Shown: piece after piece, positions 44,301 through 53,930 of the stretch
Position numbering within the stretch: the stretch's first letter is position 1
How the letters are laid out: every line of letters starts with the position of its first letter
Source of the DNA: Isochrysis galbana
Lineage: Eukaryota > Haptophyta > Isochrysidales > Isochrysidaceae
Assembly: GCA_018136815.1 (NCBI GenBank)
Contig: CM030945.1
Location: forward strand, 1,090,605-1,154,604
Length of the DNA stretch: 64,000 bases
Direction: 5' to 3'
Position numbers and translations under genes: made by a program
The notes under the pieces: model-generated
What the model was told of the DNA's origin: nothing
Databases searched by the model: none
Seen by the model: only the letters and a program-made list of their open reading frames with translations

Positions 44301-46275
44301 GCCGCCGCGCCCGGCCCACGCGCGCAACTCCAGTGGGAGGCACATGGGTCGCGGGGCCGGCCGGTCGCAGTCACACACCGCCGGCAGACAGCTGCCCTCA
44401 GTCGGCTTGGGCCATGGCCCGCCAGGACGCGGCATGATAATTGGTCCGGCGGGGCTTCCGGGGAGGTTTGCTGGGATGCCTCATGGCATGGCTGCAGCGA
44501 TGCCTCAGGGCATGGCTGCAGCGATGCCCCAAGGCATGCCGCCTAGCATGCCTCAAGGTGTAGCGGCGGCACTGCCGCAGGGCATGGCATCAATGATGCC
44601 GCAGGGCATCACAATGGCGCAAGGCATGGCGTCCGCCATCGCGCAGGGCGTTGCGGCGGCGATGCCGCAGGGCATGGCGCCGGCGATAGCTCAGGGCGCG
44701 GCGCCTGCGATGGTACAAGGTGTCGTGCCGGCGACGCCTGGCATCACCTCCGGCAAGCCACACGGCGTGCCAGCGGCGGCGCCGCGAGCACAGGCAGTCG
44801 CTCCGGCACTTGGGCATGGCATGCCGTCAGTGGTAATGCGCGTGCCGGCCCCGACTGCGGCTCAGGGCCGCGCGCCGTCTGGGGCGCCGCCCGCTGTGGG
44901 CCGGGGCGCTGCCTCCGCTGTGGTGCACAGCTTGGTACCAGCCGCGGCACAAGGCATGGTGCTGGCGGCGGCGCAGGGCGTCATGCCTCCGGCTGCGGCC
45001 CAGAGCATGACGCTGGCCGTGGCGCCGTGCGTCGTGCAGCCCACGGCGACGCAGATTGTTTCACCACCCGCCACGGCGCAGCCCGCCACAGTGCAGACCT
45101 GCGCGCTGCCAGCTACGTTGCACTTAGGGGCGCCGCCGCCCACGGCGCAGAGCAGCGCGCTGGCCCCCGTTCTCCAGACCGAGGCTCAGAGCGGCGCGCC
45201 AGCGGCGCAACAACTCGCGACCGTGTGGACGTCACAAGATAGTGCCTTTGCTTCGCCGTCTGCTGCGACGGAGCCGAGCGCAATTGCCTGCAGACCTGCA
45301 GTGGTGGCCACGCCCGCAGGCAAAGTGGCAGTCGTGCCAACGGCAACGGCTGACCGGCCGACAAGGGTCGCAGTCGGCGCAACCACCTCATTGTTGCACG
45401 CGCCATCGCTCGGTCACGCGGCGTATGCTGACGAGTCCAAGACCGACGATTCCACGCGTGCGACAACCCTAAACTTACCCGCCAGAACGGGCCAGGACCT
45501 TACCCCTCAGAGAGCAGGCGTGGCGGGTGAACACGCAGTGGTAGGGGCGGACACCACGGTGGTGCTCATCACAAGGTCACCGCCGACGCAGGCCGCCATC
45601 CACTCGCCGGTTGGAGCCGCACCGGCCGTAAGCACGCCACTTGAAGGGCCTAGGGGCGCTTGCGACACGCCCGCCTTGGCTTTGGCTAGAGGCGTCGCAG
45701 TTGACGCCGATGGTGCCACCGCCAAGGGAAGCGCTATGCAACCGAGTGCGTATTTGGTGCCGACGTCGGACGGAGGTGCGCCGCGCCCAGCGCCCCCATA
45801 GCATGGCTTATGCCTGACGAAGCGCTGTGGGCAAGGCCCTCCCCCTATCCCCACCCCACCCCCGATTCATACATCCGATGCCGTAGGCTACGAGGTTTCT
45901 CTCGGTCTGCCTCCGGGTGCGGCTCCACAGTCGGCGTTGAGCACGAGTTCGCGTCCGCCCGAAGCCGCTGCTATAGATTCTGCTGACGCCCTCCAAGGTA
46001 CAAGCCCAATGGAGGCTGCCGAAATGTCTGTCTCTACGCTCGCGGAAAGGACGTCCATAGTGCGGGATATTGAGATGCGTGTCGCGGAGCAGTCGTCCGC
46101 CAGCGGAGACGGAGGGGCATGCAATGTGAGCGCCGCGGACGAGGCGCGAGCCACGCCAAGGCCCCTTTCCCCGCTCATGGTGGCTCGTTGGGACGGTGAG
46201 CAACTAGCCGCCGACGCCTCGGGCCAAACGGGAGCGTCGGTGCAGCCCGACGTGGAAATGGGCGAGGCGGCGTGA
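41321..46275 (+). CDS. Large Gln-rich protein with chromodomain-like N-terminus
   Basis: Exons 41321-41822, 42033-42183 and 42327 onward join in phase (phase 1, then phase 2). Exon 1 starts MSESRASEASPPKKYRLRVD and contains IIQRILSRRVHEGGSTSYLV then VWGNGHVTSATW, resembling the first strands of a chromodomain (I..R...GG...YLV.W......TW). Exon 2 reads LLQQFDAAVKRVRLMGMREL. Exon 3 is over 1,100 codons of low complexity: poly-Gln (42840-42960 and 43695-43915), Pro-rich parts, then tandem M(P/A)QGM(A)(A) repeats (about 44470-44720) that fade into Ala-rich sequence. It stops at 45801. An open last exon at 45889-46275 (YEVSLGLPPGAAPQ...VEMGEAA) after a TAG acceptor suggests splicing before that stop. 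Possibly a chromatin or transcription factor; function unknown. Confidence 0.65.
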
Positions 46276-46624
46276 AGGTTTAGCGCATCCTGCGATGTTC
46301 GGCGGCGTTTCGCGCCGGGGGCAACGGAGTGCTGCATCAGCCCGATTTTTGTGTCGGTAGTTTCTAGGCGTTGCTGGAGTGTTCTCAACGTGCGCTGCGC
46401 TGCTTGCTGGCGAGGAGGGACGGGAAGAGGAAGCGAGAGCGCACGCGAGGAGCGGGAACATCTCGAGCAGGAGCCCATGGTCAAGAAGGTGGAATCGGGG
46501 GGAAGTGGCATGAGGAGGTTGTCACAAGCCATATGTATTTCAAGCTAATTGCTGCAAACTTCAACTACCGGGAGCGTTTGGGTTTTTACTGCTGCTAGTT
46601 CAACTAACTTAATAGCTTGTTGCG

Positions 46625-47777
46625 ATGGAGCGCGCCGGCGCGACTCTTCTCTCCGCAGGGCGCCCCGCCGAGGGCGGCCCCCCAGCTCCCTTGGACCAGT
46701 CGATGGCTAAGCGACCGCGTCCGCCCTCCGAGGCCAACGTGCAGGTGCGTGCAACTCCGGTCGCGCCAACACTGCCCGTGGCCCCGGCCACATCACACAT
46801 GCGCAGCAGCCATCCAAATTAATTAATGTTATATCCTAGCCAACCCGAACTAAGTTTATACTTGGTTGACCCATGGGGGGGCACGAGCCCCCCCCTCTCT
46901 CCACTCCTCCCCTGCCATGGGGGAGGAACCACCCATCCTCATGGCATGCCTGATGGCTTGCCAGGAGGCCACTGCCCTACTGATCCACTCCCTTCCCCAC
47001 AGGCTCGCCTCATTCGCCCATCCTGGCCCCTCGTGACCAGCCCATTGCTCCAACCTTCCCTCCCCCCCTGGTCGACAGGCAGACAGGTGCAGCGTGGGGG
47101 CCCCTGAGGCTCGAGAGCGCCAGCGAGGGAGAGGCAGGGGAGGCCAGGGCCCAGCCCCAGCCTCCTCTACCCCCTGAGCTGGCCTCCAGGAGCCTCCAGG
47201 GGTCGCCAGAGGGCAGCTGGAGGCCTGCCGCAGGCGCGCCATCGCGCGTGCCGCAGGAGAGGGGAGAGAGGGCGCGGAGAAGGGGGTGGGCGGAGCGAGA
47301 GCTCCGCTCACCGAAAAATTGGTAAGTCCCGCTCCTGTTTACAGGATAAGTCGGGACTGAAGCCGCCGCCCACTCGGAGACACAGGAGGAAGGGGGGGAA
47401 AGATCACCGGGGGGTGGCGCGGGCCACCGGACCATATCTAAGCCCTTCACCCCTATCCCCCTAGTAGTGCACGGGGGGAGCCGCCTGATGGCGGGGGGAG
47501 AAGGGCCGGGGAGTGGGGGTGTAGAAAGTATGCTACGTACTATGTGTAGTAGGTAGTGGTTCCATTCGCCGCGAGTGCGGTAAGAATATTAGAAGGTTTT
47601 TTTATATCCTAGCCAACCCCATTAGCTAATCGGACATTTCAGTCCCGGAATTCCGCCATGCCTGACGAGCCAGGTGTCCGAGTGATACCGGGGGGAGAGG
47701 GCACTGCCCCCTTCGCTCGATCGATATTTGTCCCCCCTCCAGTGCACGCACCGCCCCCGCGCCCCCGCGCCGCATAG
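46625..47777 (+). CDS. Small two-exon gene with a retroposon inside its intron
   Basis: Exon 1, 46625-46744, 40 codons (MERAGATLLSAGRPAEGGPP, SMAKRPRPPSEANVQ), ends CAG before GTGCGTG. Exon 2, 47643-47777, follows acceptor ACATTTCAG and reads SRNSAMPDEPGVRVIPGGEG then PFARSIFVPPP to TAG. Phase 0 on both sides; product 84 aa. The intron holds the 756-bp retroposon copy B with its own target duplication, so without it the intron would be about 125 bp, the normal size here. No family recognised. The KRPRPP stretch could be a nuclear localisation signal. The gene may once have been longer: another retroelement end begins at 47823. Confidence 0.45.
46847..47602 (+). mobile_element. 756-bp retroposon, copy B
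   Basis: 756 bp, opposite orientation to A, C and D. 5' end GAACTAAGTTTATACTTGG at 46847, 3' end AATATTAGAAGGTTTTTTTA. Flanked by a 17-bp target duplication, TATATCCTAGCCAACCC, at 46830-46846 and 47603-47619. Sits in the intron of the 84-aa gene. Confidence 0.88.
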
Positions 47778-47822
47778 TCTGTCGCGCTCGATGCCACGCT
47801 CGCTGCCCAAGCTGACGCTGCA

Positions 47823-49020
47823 TGTGTAAAAAAAAACTTCTTAATATTCTCGCCGCGCGCGCGACCTCGCACCCTTACTGTGCAGCCACGTCCGCTCCTC
47901 TCCCCCCGCTCCACCTGCCTTGCGGCCCGTCCCTCGTGCGCTACCTAGGGGCTGGGTGTGTGGGGTTTCCTGCAGCAGACGGCGTGTTCCGATCCCCGAT
48001 AGGTTGTCCTCTTCTTCCTCCTGCGCCATCGGGCTATCGGTTTTTACATTGTCTCGTGTGTCAGTGAGGTAGACGGTTGGTTCGCGGTGTGGCCGAGGAC
48101 GAGGGTCTGGTAGGCAAGTGGGTCGCGGGTTGGGTTTGTGCGCTGTTATGCGAGCCTCTCCACTATACGGAGCGCTTGCGCTACCGCGGATAGGTTTGTG
48201 CCCAGCGATAGTGTGCCTTTGTCGTTGATTGTGAGAACGGGGGCGCATAGTTCACGCGGGGACTTGAGTTTAGGTTTCCTCCCTTGGGAGGCCTTGTTTG
48301 TGCGTGCGGTCGAGGGTCTGTCTGGGGGCACGAGGCCTCTGGCGAGGATCGTGAATCTGCTTAGAGTCTTTTCGATTATCGGTACTTGGTGAAAGGTGTA
48401 GTTATCAAATTCTACTCTGTAAAAGTCGCCTATTATGTACCTCCATGCTATGAGGTAAAGAGCTTTGAGGCTATCGGGCGTCGTTGTGCTCGGGTATGCG
48501 AATAGTCTGTCTTTGATTTTCTGGACTGTTGATCTTTTCTTCTCGGGCGTGTAGCCCGTCACAGCCTCGATGGTTTGGAAGATTTGCTGCGTGGATGGGC
48601 ATCTGGCCAGGTGGGTCGAGTTTTCGCGGTGTTTCCCGCACAGTCTGCATCTCGTGGTGGTCGCCGTGTCGAACCGATTGCGCGTGCCTAACCTCCTATG
48701 GGTGATGTGTTTAAAGTGAGGATGTTTGTCCGTGTGTTTGAGCAGCGGGTGAGTGTAGAGTTTTGCCACGTGTGTCCATTCGCCTCGGGTCATCTCGAGT
48801 TTACGAGCCCATGTCTCGCGGGCTGGCTGAGGCCTGGCGTTGGGGTCGCTGTTGAGGTGTTCTCGCGTTATGTCAGACACGGTGATTCGGTCCAGTTGTT
48901 TTTTATCGTTGAGTGTATATTCATCCGCTAGCGGGTATTCTAAGTGCCTCGGGCCCTTTAGCCCGCCTTCCCATCTGGCAGGCGTGTGGTCGGTATCGGT
49001 TGCCAACCCAATCGGGTCGG
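47823..49020 (-). mobile_element. 5'-truncated element with ORF2-like region, copy 2
   Basis: Minus-strand frame from about 49010 to 48146 aligns with the 510-aa ORF from RAYDGPAETAYPLPQEYMLN onward: EYPLADEYTLNDKKQLD, then YPHFKHITHRR-like HPHFKHITHRRLGTRNRF, then CRLCGKHRENSTHLARC (C-x2-C-x8-H-x3-C), then IAWRYIIGDFYRVEFDNYTF. The 3' end is at 47823 with an A run on the plus strand, then ACTTCTTAATATTCTCGCCG, similar to the ends at 49757 and of the 756-bp retroposons. The 5' part and ORF1 are missing, as expected for 5' truncation. I found no target duplication. Confidence 0.75.
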
Positions 49021-49738
49021 CGCAACCATCGTAGGCGGCGCGAGCCAACGGCGAACAGCGAGGGTGTAGGCCACCGTCCATCCGGAGGGGCTAACCTCGC
49101 TGGCACGGCCAAGGCAGCTTAACGGCGAGTTTCGAGGGAACAAATCGGCCAGTCCATCCAGGATTTGACTGGCGACAGCAGACGGATCGGCAGCGACGGA
49201 GCTCAAGGCAAGAACTAGCGTTGAGCGCTCATAATCGAGAGCATTGAACGAATGATTCGAGGACGACGAGAGCGACGAAGGAGGTAGCGAACGAACGGCG
49301 AGAGAGAACGGAACTCCCGGAGTCGAATCGTCCCCACCTCATATGAGCAGATGGGGGTGACTCCGGATCGATTGAACGGCTGAAACGAAAATGCGAACTT
49401 CGGGAACGACGGCATCGCAACCTAGGGTAGCATCCCCAGGTTGGAACGACAACAAGAAGGCTTTGCTCAGCCGTCCGAGGGACGGCGAGCTCGTAGATCG
49501 GAGAGGCGAAACGTTAGAGGCGTACGAAATGAAACGCGAAAGGGAGTGACAGAAGTATCGAGAAGCGAGAGGGGTGGCGGTCCAGGCCGCCGAGGAATCG
49601 AGAAGTCAACGAAGCATATGGCGGCGGCCTCGCCTATTCCCTAACGGCGGTTGCGGCCAAGGACAACGAGACGACGAAGGTAGGCGCGGTGGGCGTCGGG
49701 AATCTCCGGCTCCCCCCTGTGAAGGTGGTGGTGGATGA
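49021..49738. other. Gene-free stretch between two retroelements
   Basis: CGA/GACGACGA-rich sequence like that at 53640-53900. No frame recognised. Before the insertion it would have been contiguous with 53297 onward. Confidence 0.4.
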
Positions 49739-50057
49739 CCGTCCGGAGAGGAAGAAAAAAAATCTTCTTAAAATTCCCCGCTACGCGTGCGGCGTGAGGC
49801 AGTGTGCTAGTGTACCTCCCTACTACCCAACCTTAACCCCTGACAACCCCCTCCCCCTTTCCCAGTTCCCTCTTTATCGGAGAAGCTGGTTCCGGGGAGG
49901 CCGCGCGCGCTGCTTCGGCCGGGAGTTGGAGAGAAGGGGGCTGGAGACTGTGATTCGTCCTTTATGCTAGTGTTAATTCGGGTTGCCTTCTATTGTATAT
50001 CGTGGGATCATCATTGATATCCTCCGCGGTTTCTTCTATGACGCGGTATTAAGTGCC

Positions 50058-51590
50058 TCAGGTGATGTTACGGATGTCTAGACCTCTCGCCGCCTGCAGG
50101 AGGTCTTCCGATGTTCCTAGGTTGAACTCCTTGTCCACCGTGTAGAGCGGACTTATCAATTTCTTAATGTGTTTGTTGCTCGGGGCGTGTAGCCCCCTAT
50201 TCTCTCGTTGTTTTTTCAGCCTCTGAAAGAACCCGACTTTCGCCGTTACTAATAGGTGGTATCTCGCAAGGATCGCTCTTAAGATCGATCTAACGGACCT
50301 GCCGTCCGCGTTGCCATATTGGATGTTATAAAAGTCAGTTAGGATGTACCTCCACGCCAGGATGCCTAAGTATCCTGAGGAGGGGTGCGGTCTGTCCACT
50401 TGATAGCAGAAAAGTCGTTGGGCTGTTTCGGATCCCGGCCTAAGGCTAATCCCCAGAAGTCCTTCTATGAATTCAAAGATGGGCTCCGTCGCGATACATG
50501 AGGCCAGGTGGGTGGAGCTTTCAGGGGCCGTGCCGCAAAAGCGGCATGTTGGATCGTCAGCAAAGCGGTTCGCTGTAGCTAACCTCCTATGTAGGACATG
50601 TTTGAAATGCAAATAAGAGTCTCTAGGCGTCAAAAAGTTATATTTGTATAATTGCGATATTTGTTTCCACTTTCCCGAGAGGACCGGTAACCTTTTTTCC
50701 CATCTTAGTGTGGATTTTTGTGTTTTGGTTTTCCTCAAAGCGAGGAACGCTTTAGTCAAGTCCCTGACACTTACATCCTCTAGTGTTGTACGCGTGCCGT
50801 TTAGCATGTATTCTTGGGGTAACGGATACGCCGTTTCCGCCGGGCCGTCGTACGCACGCCCCCACTTCAGCGGGGTGTAAAGTTCGTCGGGCAGTAGTTG
50901 CGGGCTAATCTGCTCGTGGATGTGGGGCTCTCCCATGACATTGAGCTGGACTTTGTGGTAGTCGCCTCTTCGGCGCAGATAAAAGTCATGGTCTATGTCT
51001 ACTAGGATCTCGCCTAGATCGTGTGCGTCCGGATCTTCCTGAGGGACTATCCCTTGCTCCTCTGGAGCCGGGGGCGGAGACTTCGCTTTTTTTCTAAGAA
51101 GGTTCATATAATCGAAAGTGGTATGTATTAGTCTTGATCTCGTCCACTCAGAAATCTTTTCCCACGATTTAAGAAAGGGGCCTACCGATATGTAATTTCC
51201 CCTATGGCGTATCCAACGTTCTCCGCCCGGCAGGTAAGCCGCGCATTCTTCCATAGTGTAAACGTCCCCCGTATCCGGGTTTATGGTGTTGTGAACAATA
51301 ACTGTCTGTAGAGACTCCCATTTCGACCTATGTGAGTGATGAATAGCCGGAGGCTTGTGGAAAAGATTGTGCCATATCGGGGAGCCCTGAGTGCCTTCTC
51401 GTGTGATTTCTCCCCTAAGGAAGTTGATCCTTCTGAAATTTTCCAGCGCGTGCTTCCAGAAGGCCGGGAGCGTGTTATTGCCGCGAATGCTAGCCGTGAG
51501 GCTCTTCGAGTCGACCTTCGAAAAGACCGCCGCTCGCCCTAAGGGGGTGCGGCTGAACCATTGATCCAAGACTATCTTCCATTCCGCCAT
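50058..51590 (-). CDS. 510-aa protein equal to the post-RT part of LINE ORF2
   Basis: Starts MAEWKIVLDQWFSRTPLGRA. The first ~250 residues resemble the segment after the reverse transcriptase of LINE ORF2 (LPAFWKHALENFRRI, SPIWHNLFHK, an ERWIRHRGNYISVGPFLKSW block). About residues 325-365 hold a FKHVLHRRLATANRFADDPT stretch and then the zinc-binding motif CRFCGTAPESSTHLASC (C-x2-C-x8-H-x3-C), as in the zf-RVT region of such proteins. The YxDD reverse transcriptase core and the AP-endonuclease domain are absent. Intact, with a natural start 20 nt after the ORF1 stop. Three diverged copies of this region lie at 30.3, 38.1 and 48.1 kb. In an RT-containing relative this would be the ORF2 C-terminus; here it stands alone, probably by internal deletion. 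Confidence 0.75.
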   Translation of the reverse strand: MAEWKIVLDQWFSRTPLGRAAVFSKVDSKSLTASIRGNNTLPAFWKHALENFRRINFLRGEITREGTQGSPIWHNLFHKPPAIHHSHRSKWESLQTVIVHNTINPDTGDVYTMEECAAYLPGGERWIRHRGNYISVGPFLKSWEKISEWTRSRLIHTTFDYMNLLRKKAKSPPPAPEEQGIVPQEDPDAHDLGEILVDIDHDFYLRRRGDYHKVQLNVMGEPHIHEQISPQLLPDELYTPLKWGRAYDGPAETAYPLPQEYMLNGTRTTLEDVSVRDLTKAFLALRKTKTQKSTLRWEKRLPVLSGKWKQISQLYKYNFLTPRDSYLHFKHVLHRRLATANRFADDPTCRFCGTAPESSTHLASCIATEPIFEFIEGLLGISLRPGSETAQRLFCYQVDRPHPSSGYLGILAWRYILTDFYNIQYGNADGRSVRSILRAILARYHLLVTAKVGFFQRLKKQRENRGLHAPSNKHIKKLISPLYTVDKEFNLGTSEDLLQAARGLDIRNIT

Positions 51591-51610
51591 TGACGGGTTA
51601 AGATATCGGA

Positions 51611-53251
51611 CTATCCATATCGCTTGGAGCGCCCGTTCACGCAGTACCCTGGATAAGCCTTATTAGGTTTAAGATTGCATTTGACCATACAAGATTGTTT
51701 GCCCGTGGTGGGATCCTTTACCCAACATCCGGGGATGTCGTGACTGGAGGAGCATTGGACGATTTGACGTCCTTTCATGCGGTTGTTTTTGCATTCGCCC
51801 GCCATGAATCGGCGGCATGGCGCCGCCGCTCCAAGGCCCATGAGGGCCCTGTAGTCCATGGCGTTACTTGCGTCCCTTTGGCGCTTTCGTTGTTCTGCTT
51901 TCGCCTTATCTTGTTCGCACGTGCATTGGCGAAAGCTAACTTGGTTTCTACGAAGAAACGAGATAGCCCACGGCTTGTCATATCCTTTGCAGCCTCCGGG
52001 GGCTCCATGGATGGCTAACTCCCCTTCAGGAGTCACACATTCCACTGATGATCGGACCGCATAGTCCAAGTTGAAATTTTCTCCGTCATCGAGAGTCACA
52101 TGAAAGTTGCGAGGGAAACGGTGCCCTAAGGCCGACGTGTCCGTGTAAACATAAAAGTGCCAGATGGGACGCTTGCCGGACTCAACCTTCGTGATACCTT
52201 CGAGTGAGGTTTTGGCTCGCTGTTGGTTGCCCCTTAGCACGTGGAAACCCTCGCGCTCGAGCGAGTTGGCCAAATGCCTAGTCTTGGTCTTAAAAGCCTT
52301 GATCGGATCAAAGATGCGAAAAACAATGTAGGTCGCCACCTCTTTTAGGGAGGACCGGATAGCGCTCGACTTACGAGGGGCCGAGTCGATTAACGCGCCA
52401 TAGGTGATTCCAAATTCATGCGGGATTCCCGAGAGGGCTGTGTTAACTTTGTCTCCGTATGCGGCCTTGAATTGATCGTGTGCGTCTTCATCGACATAGA
52501 AGATCCATGGGCCTTTGCGGCCTTTGTCCATGCCATCTGGAGTTGCGTCTAGGCCTTCCAGCCTAGAGAGGAGGAATTTCATGAAGGTGGCGACATCCTC
52601 GCTCTTGATGTCCTTTTTGTCATCAGCTAGCTGAGCTAGCTGGATGAAAAAAGGCGTGTCTTCAGGCTCCTCTTCCTCATCAGGTGGAGGAGAAGCAAAA
52701 GGGGTGGTGTTGTGGAGAGTCGGCTTTGGATCCGACTGAGGATCCGCCCGCTTGCGCGATGGCTGCTGTGGTTGTTGGGCTTGTGGCTGCTGGGCCTGCT
52801 GGGCTGGAACCTTCCCTTTGTGACCATGCGCAGCTTGCGCGTATGTCCTGGCTGCTTGAGTTGGTTGTTGGTTTGAGGGCGCAAAGGCCCCCAATATGGA
52901 TTGTTGTGTTAAGTGCCCGCCCCCGAGGGGTGCACTGATGGTAGGAGTGGCCGCCATGGGGGTGGCAGCAGAGCTGCCACCTCCCATGGGGAGTCCTTGA
53001 GTTGGTGGAGGAGCGGAGGGGTTGGGTGGCAGGGCATTGCCCTGGGTCTGGTTGTCACCAGGGAACAGGACTCTGCCTGTTCCCTGGTTCTGTGGCAGCT
53101 TGGGAGGCGAGGGTGGTGCCGTCATGTCGACGTCGTTGTCAGGCGGCGCGGCGGCCTGTGGGCGCTTGGGCTCCGGCGGTTTGGGGCGGCCCCGTTGGGG
53201 CGTCGTGGCGGCGGGGGGCTGGGAGGTGGGAGCGGTCGGCGCGCGCTCCAT
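51611..53251 (-). CDS. ORF1-like nucleic-acid-binding protein of the retroelement, 546 aa
   Basis: Starts MERAPTAPTSQPPAATTPQR. The N-terminal ~200 residues are Pro/Gln-rich and disordered (PQQPSRKRADPQSDPKP). From about 200 to 450 a folded region follows that I do not recognise: PFFIQLAQLADDKKDIKSED, GPWIFYVDEDAHDQFKAAYG, ATYIVFRIFDPIKAFKTKTR, IWHFYVYTDTSALGHRFPRN. A basic segment (KAKAEQRKRQRDASN) precedes a Cys/His cluster with a C-x7-C-x12-C-x3-H spacing (CRRFMAGEC...CSSSH), a CCCH-like finger, then more cysteines to the C-terminus (GYCVNGRSKRYG). Predicted RNA or DNA binder analogous to LINE ORF1 or Gag, by position and composition only. Confidence 0.7.
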   Translation of the reverse strand: MERAPTAPTSQPPAATTPQRGRPKPPEPKRPQAAAPPDNDVDMTAPPSPPKLPQNQGTGRVLFPGDNQTQGNALPPNPSAPPPTQGLPMGGGSSAATPMAATPTISAPLGGGHLTQQSILGAFAPSNQQPTQAARTYAQAAHGHKGKVPAQQAQQPQAQQPQQPSRKRADPQSDPKPTLHNTTPFASPPPDEEEEPEDTPFFIQLAQLADDKKDIKSEDVATFMKFLLSRLEGLDATPDGMDKGRKGPWIFYVDEDAHDQFKAAYGDKVNTALSGIPHEFGITYGALIDSAPRKSSAIRSSLKEVATYIVFRIFDPIKAFKTKTRHLANSLEREGFHVLRGNQQRAKTSLEGITKVESGKRPIWHFYVYTDTSALGHRFPRNFHVTLDDGENFNLDYAVRSSVECVTPEGELAIHGAPGGCKGYDKPWAISFLRRNQVSFRQCTCEQDKAKAEQRKRQRDASNAMDYRALMGLGAAAPCRRFMAGECKNNRMKGRQIVQCSSSHDIPGCWVKDPTTGKQSCMVKCNLKPNKAYPGYCVNGRSKRYG

Positions 53252-53296
53252 CGCTAAAACTATAACAATAGTTTTTTCCCGTCCGGAGAGGAAGAA

Positions 53297-53800
53297 GGAG
53301 GCAGGGCAGGCAAGGTGCCCGACTCTGCAGAGGTGGGGGTGACCCCCATTGAGACGTCCAGCGCGGGACGCACCGGGAAAGATTCTACACCTGACGAATT
53401 GTGGTGGCCCATAGGGCCTGAGGGCAATGAGGAAGGGGCAAAGCCGGCGGCAGGCGCGGCGAGGGAGACCACTTCGGAGGTGCTGACGGGCTGAAGCCCG
53501 TCAGCAGAGGAAGGCGGGCAGGCGGGCTTGAGCGAGGGCGAGGACGGCGGCGAGAGCGACATCGAGCGAGCGGCGAGAGGCGAGGGTGAGTGTGAGGAGG
53601 GCTGTGATGGCAGGGGCTGGCGAGGCGAGGCGAGATTGTAGGGTATGAGTGTTACGAGAGCGAAAGCGACGAGAGCGAGAACGACGGATGACGACTGACG
53701 ACAGGACGACGGACAGAGACACCCAGGAAAACACCCCGACTCTCGCCCCACGACTTTCTGACATAACTCGACTGAAATCAAACCCAAACACTCCGATCAG
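53297..53800 (-). pseudogene. Pro/Ser-rich ORF split by the retroelement
   Basis: A minus-strand frame (ATG near 53567, MSLSPPSSPSLKPACPPSSA) runs to the insertion site with LPALPPSSSPDG. In the empty site the same frame would continue beyond 49738 on the minus strand (HPPPPSQGGAGD...) for about 45 codons. So the retroelement landed inside an open frame. Composition resembles the N-terminus of ORF1-type proteins. No family recognised. Confidence 0.35.
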
Positions 53801-53930
53801 ACAACGACGGACGACGACCAAAGGGCGATCTGTCGGCGATCTTGTCTGGAACGGGAATCGCACCATAACGGAAGCGAGAGGCAATCTTGCTACGCAGGAT
53901 TCCAAGAGACCTACCGAATAAGACGAGAGA

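Larger units (their letters stand above)
49757..53278 (-). mobile_element. Two-ORF retroelement without endonuclease or reverse transcriptase
   Basis: 3,522 bp flanked by an 18-bp target duplication, CCGTCCGGAGAGGAAGAA, at 49739-49756 and 53279-53296. Sense strand is minus. The 5' leader is only about 27 nt before the ORF1 ATG at 53251. ORF1 (53251-51611) stops TAG; about 20 nt later ORF2 starts (51590-50058). The 3' end is AATTTTAAGAAGATTTTTTT. The element looks complete and recently inserted, both ORFs are intact, but no catalytic domain for retrotransposition is encoded, so it must have been mobilised by another element's machinery. Confidence 0.85.

Noticed and set aside
43571..44546. Poly-Ala frames opposite and beside the Gln-rich exon
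   Set aside because: CAG/GCA repeats read out of frame.
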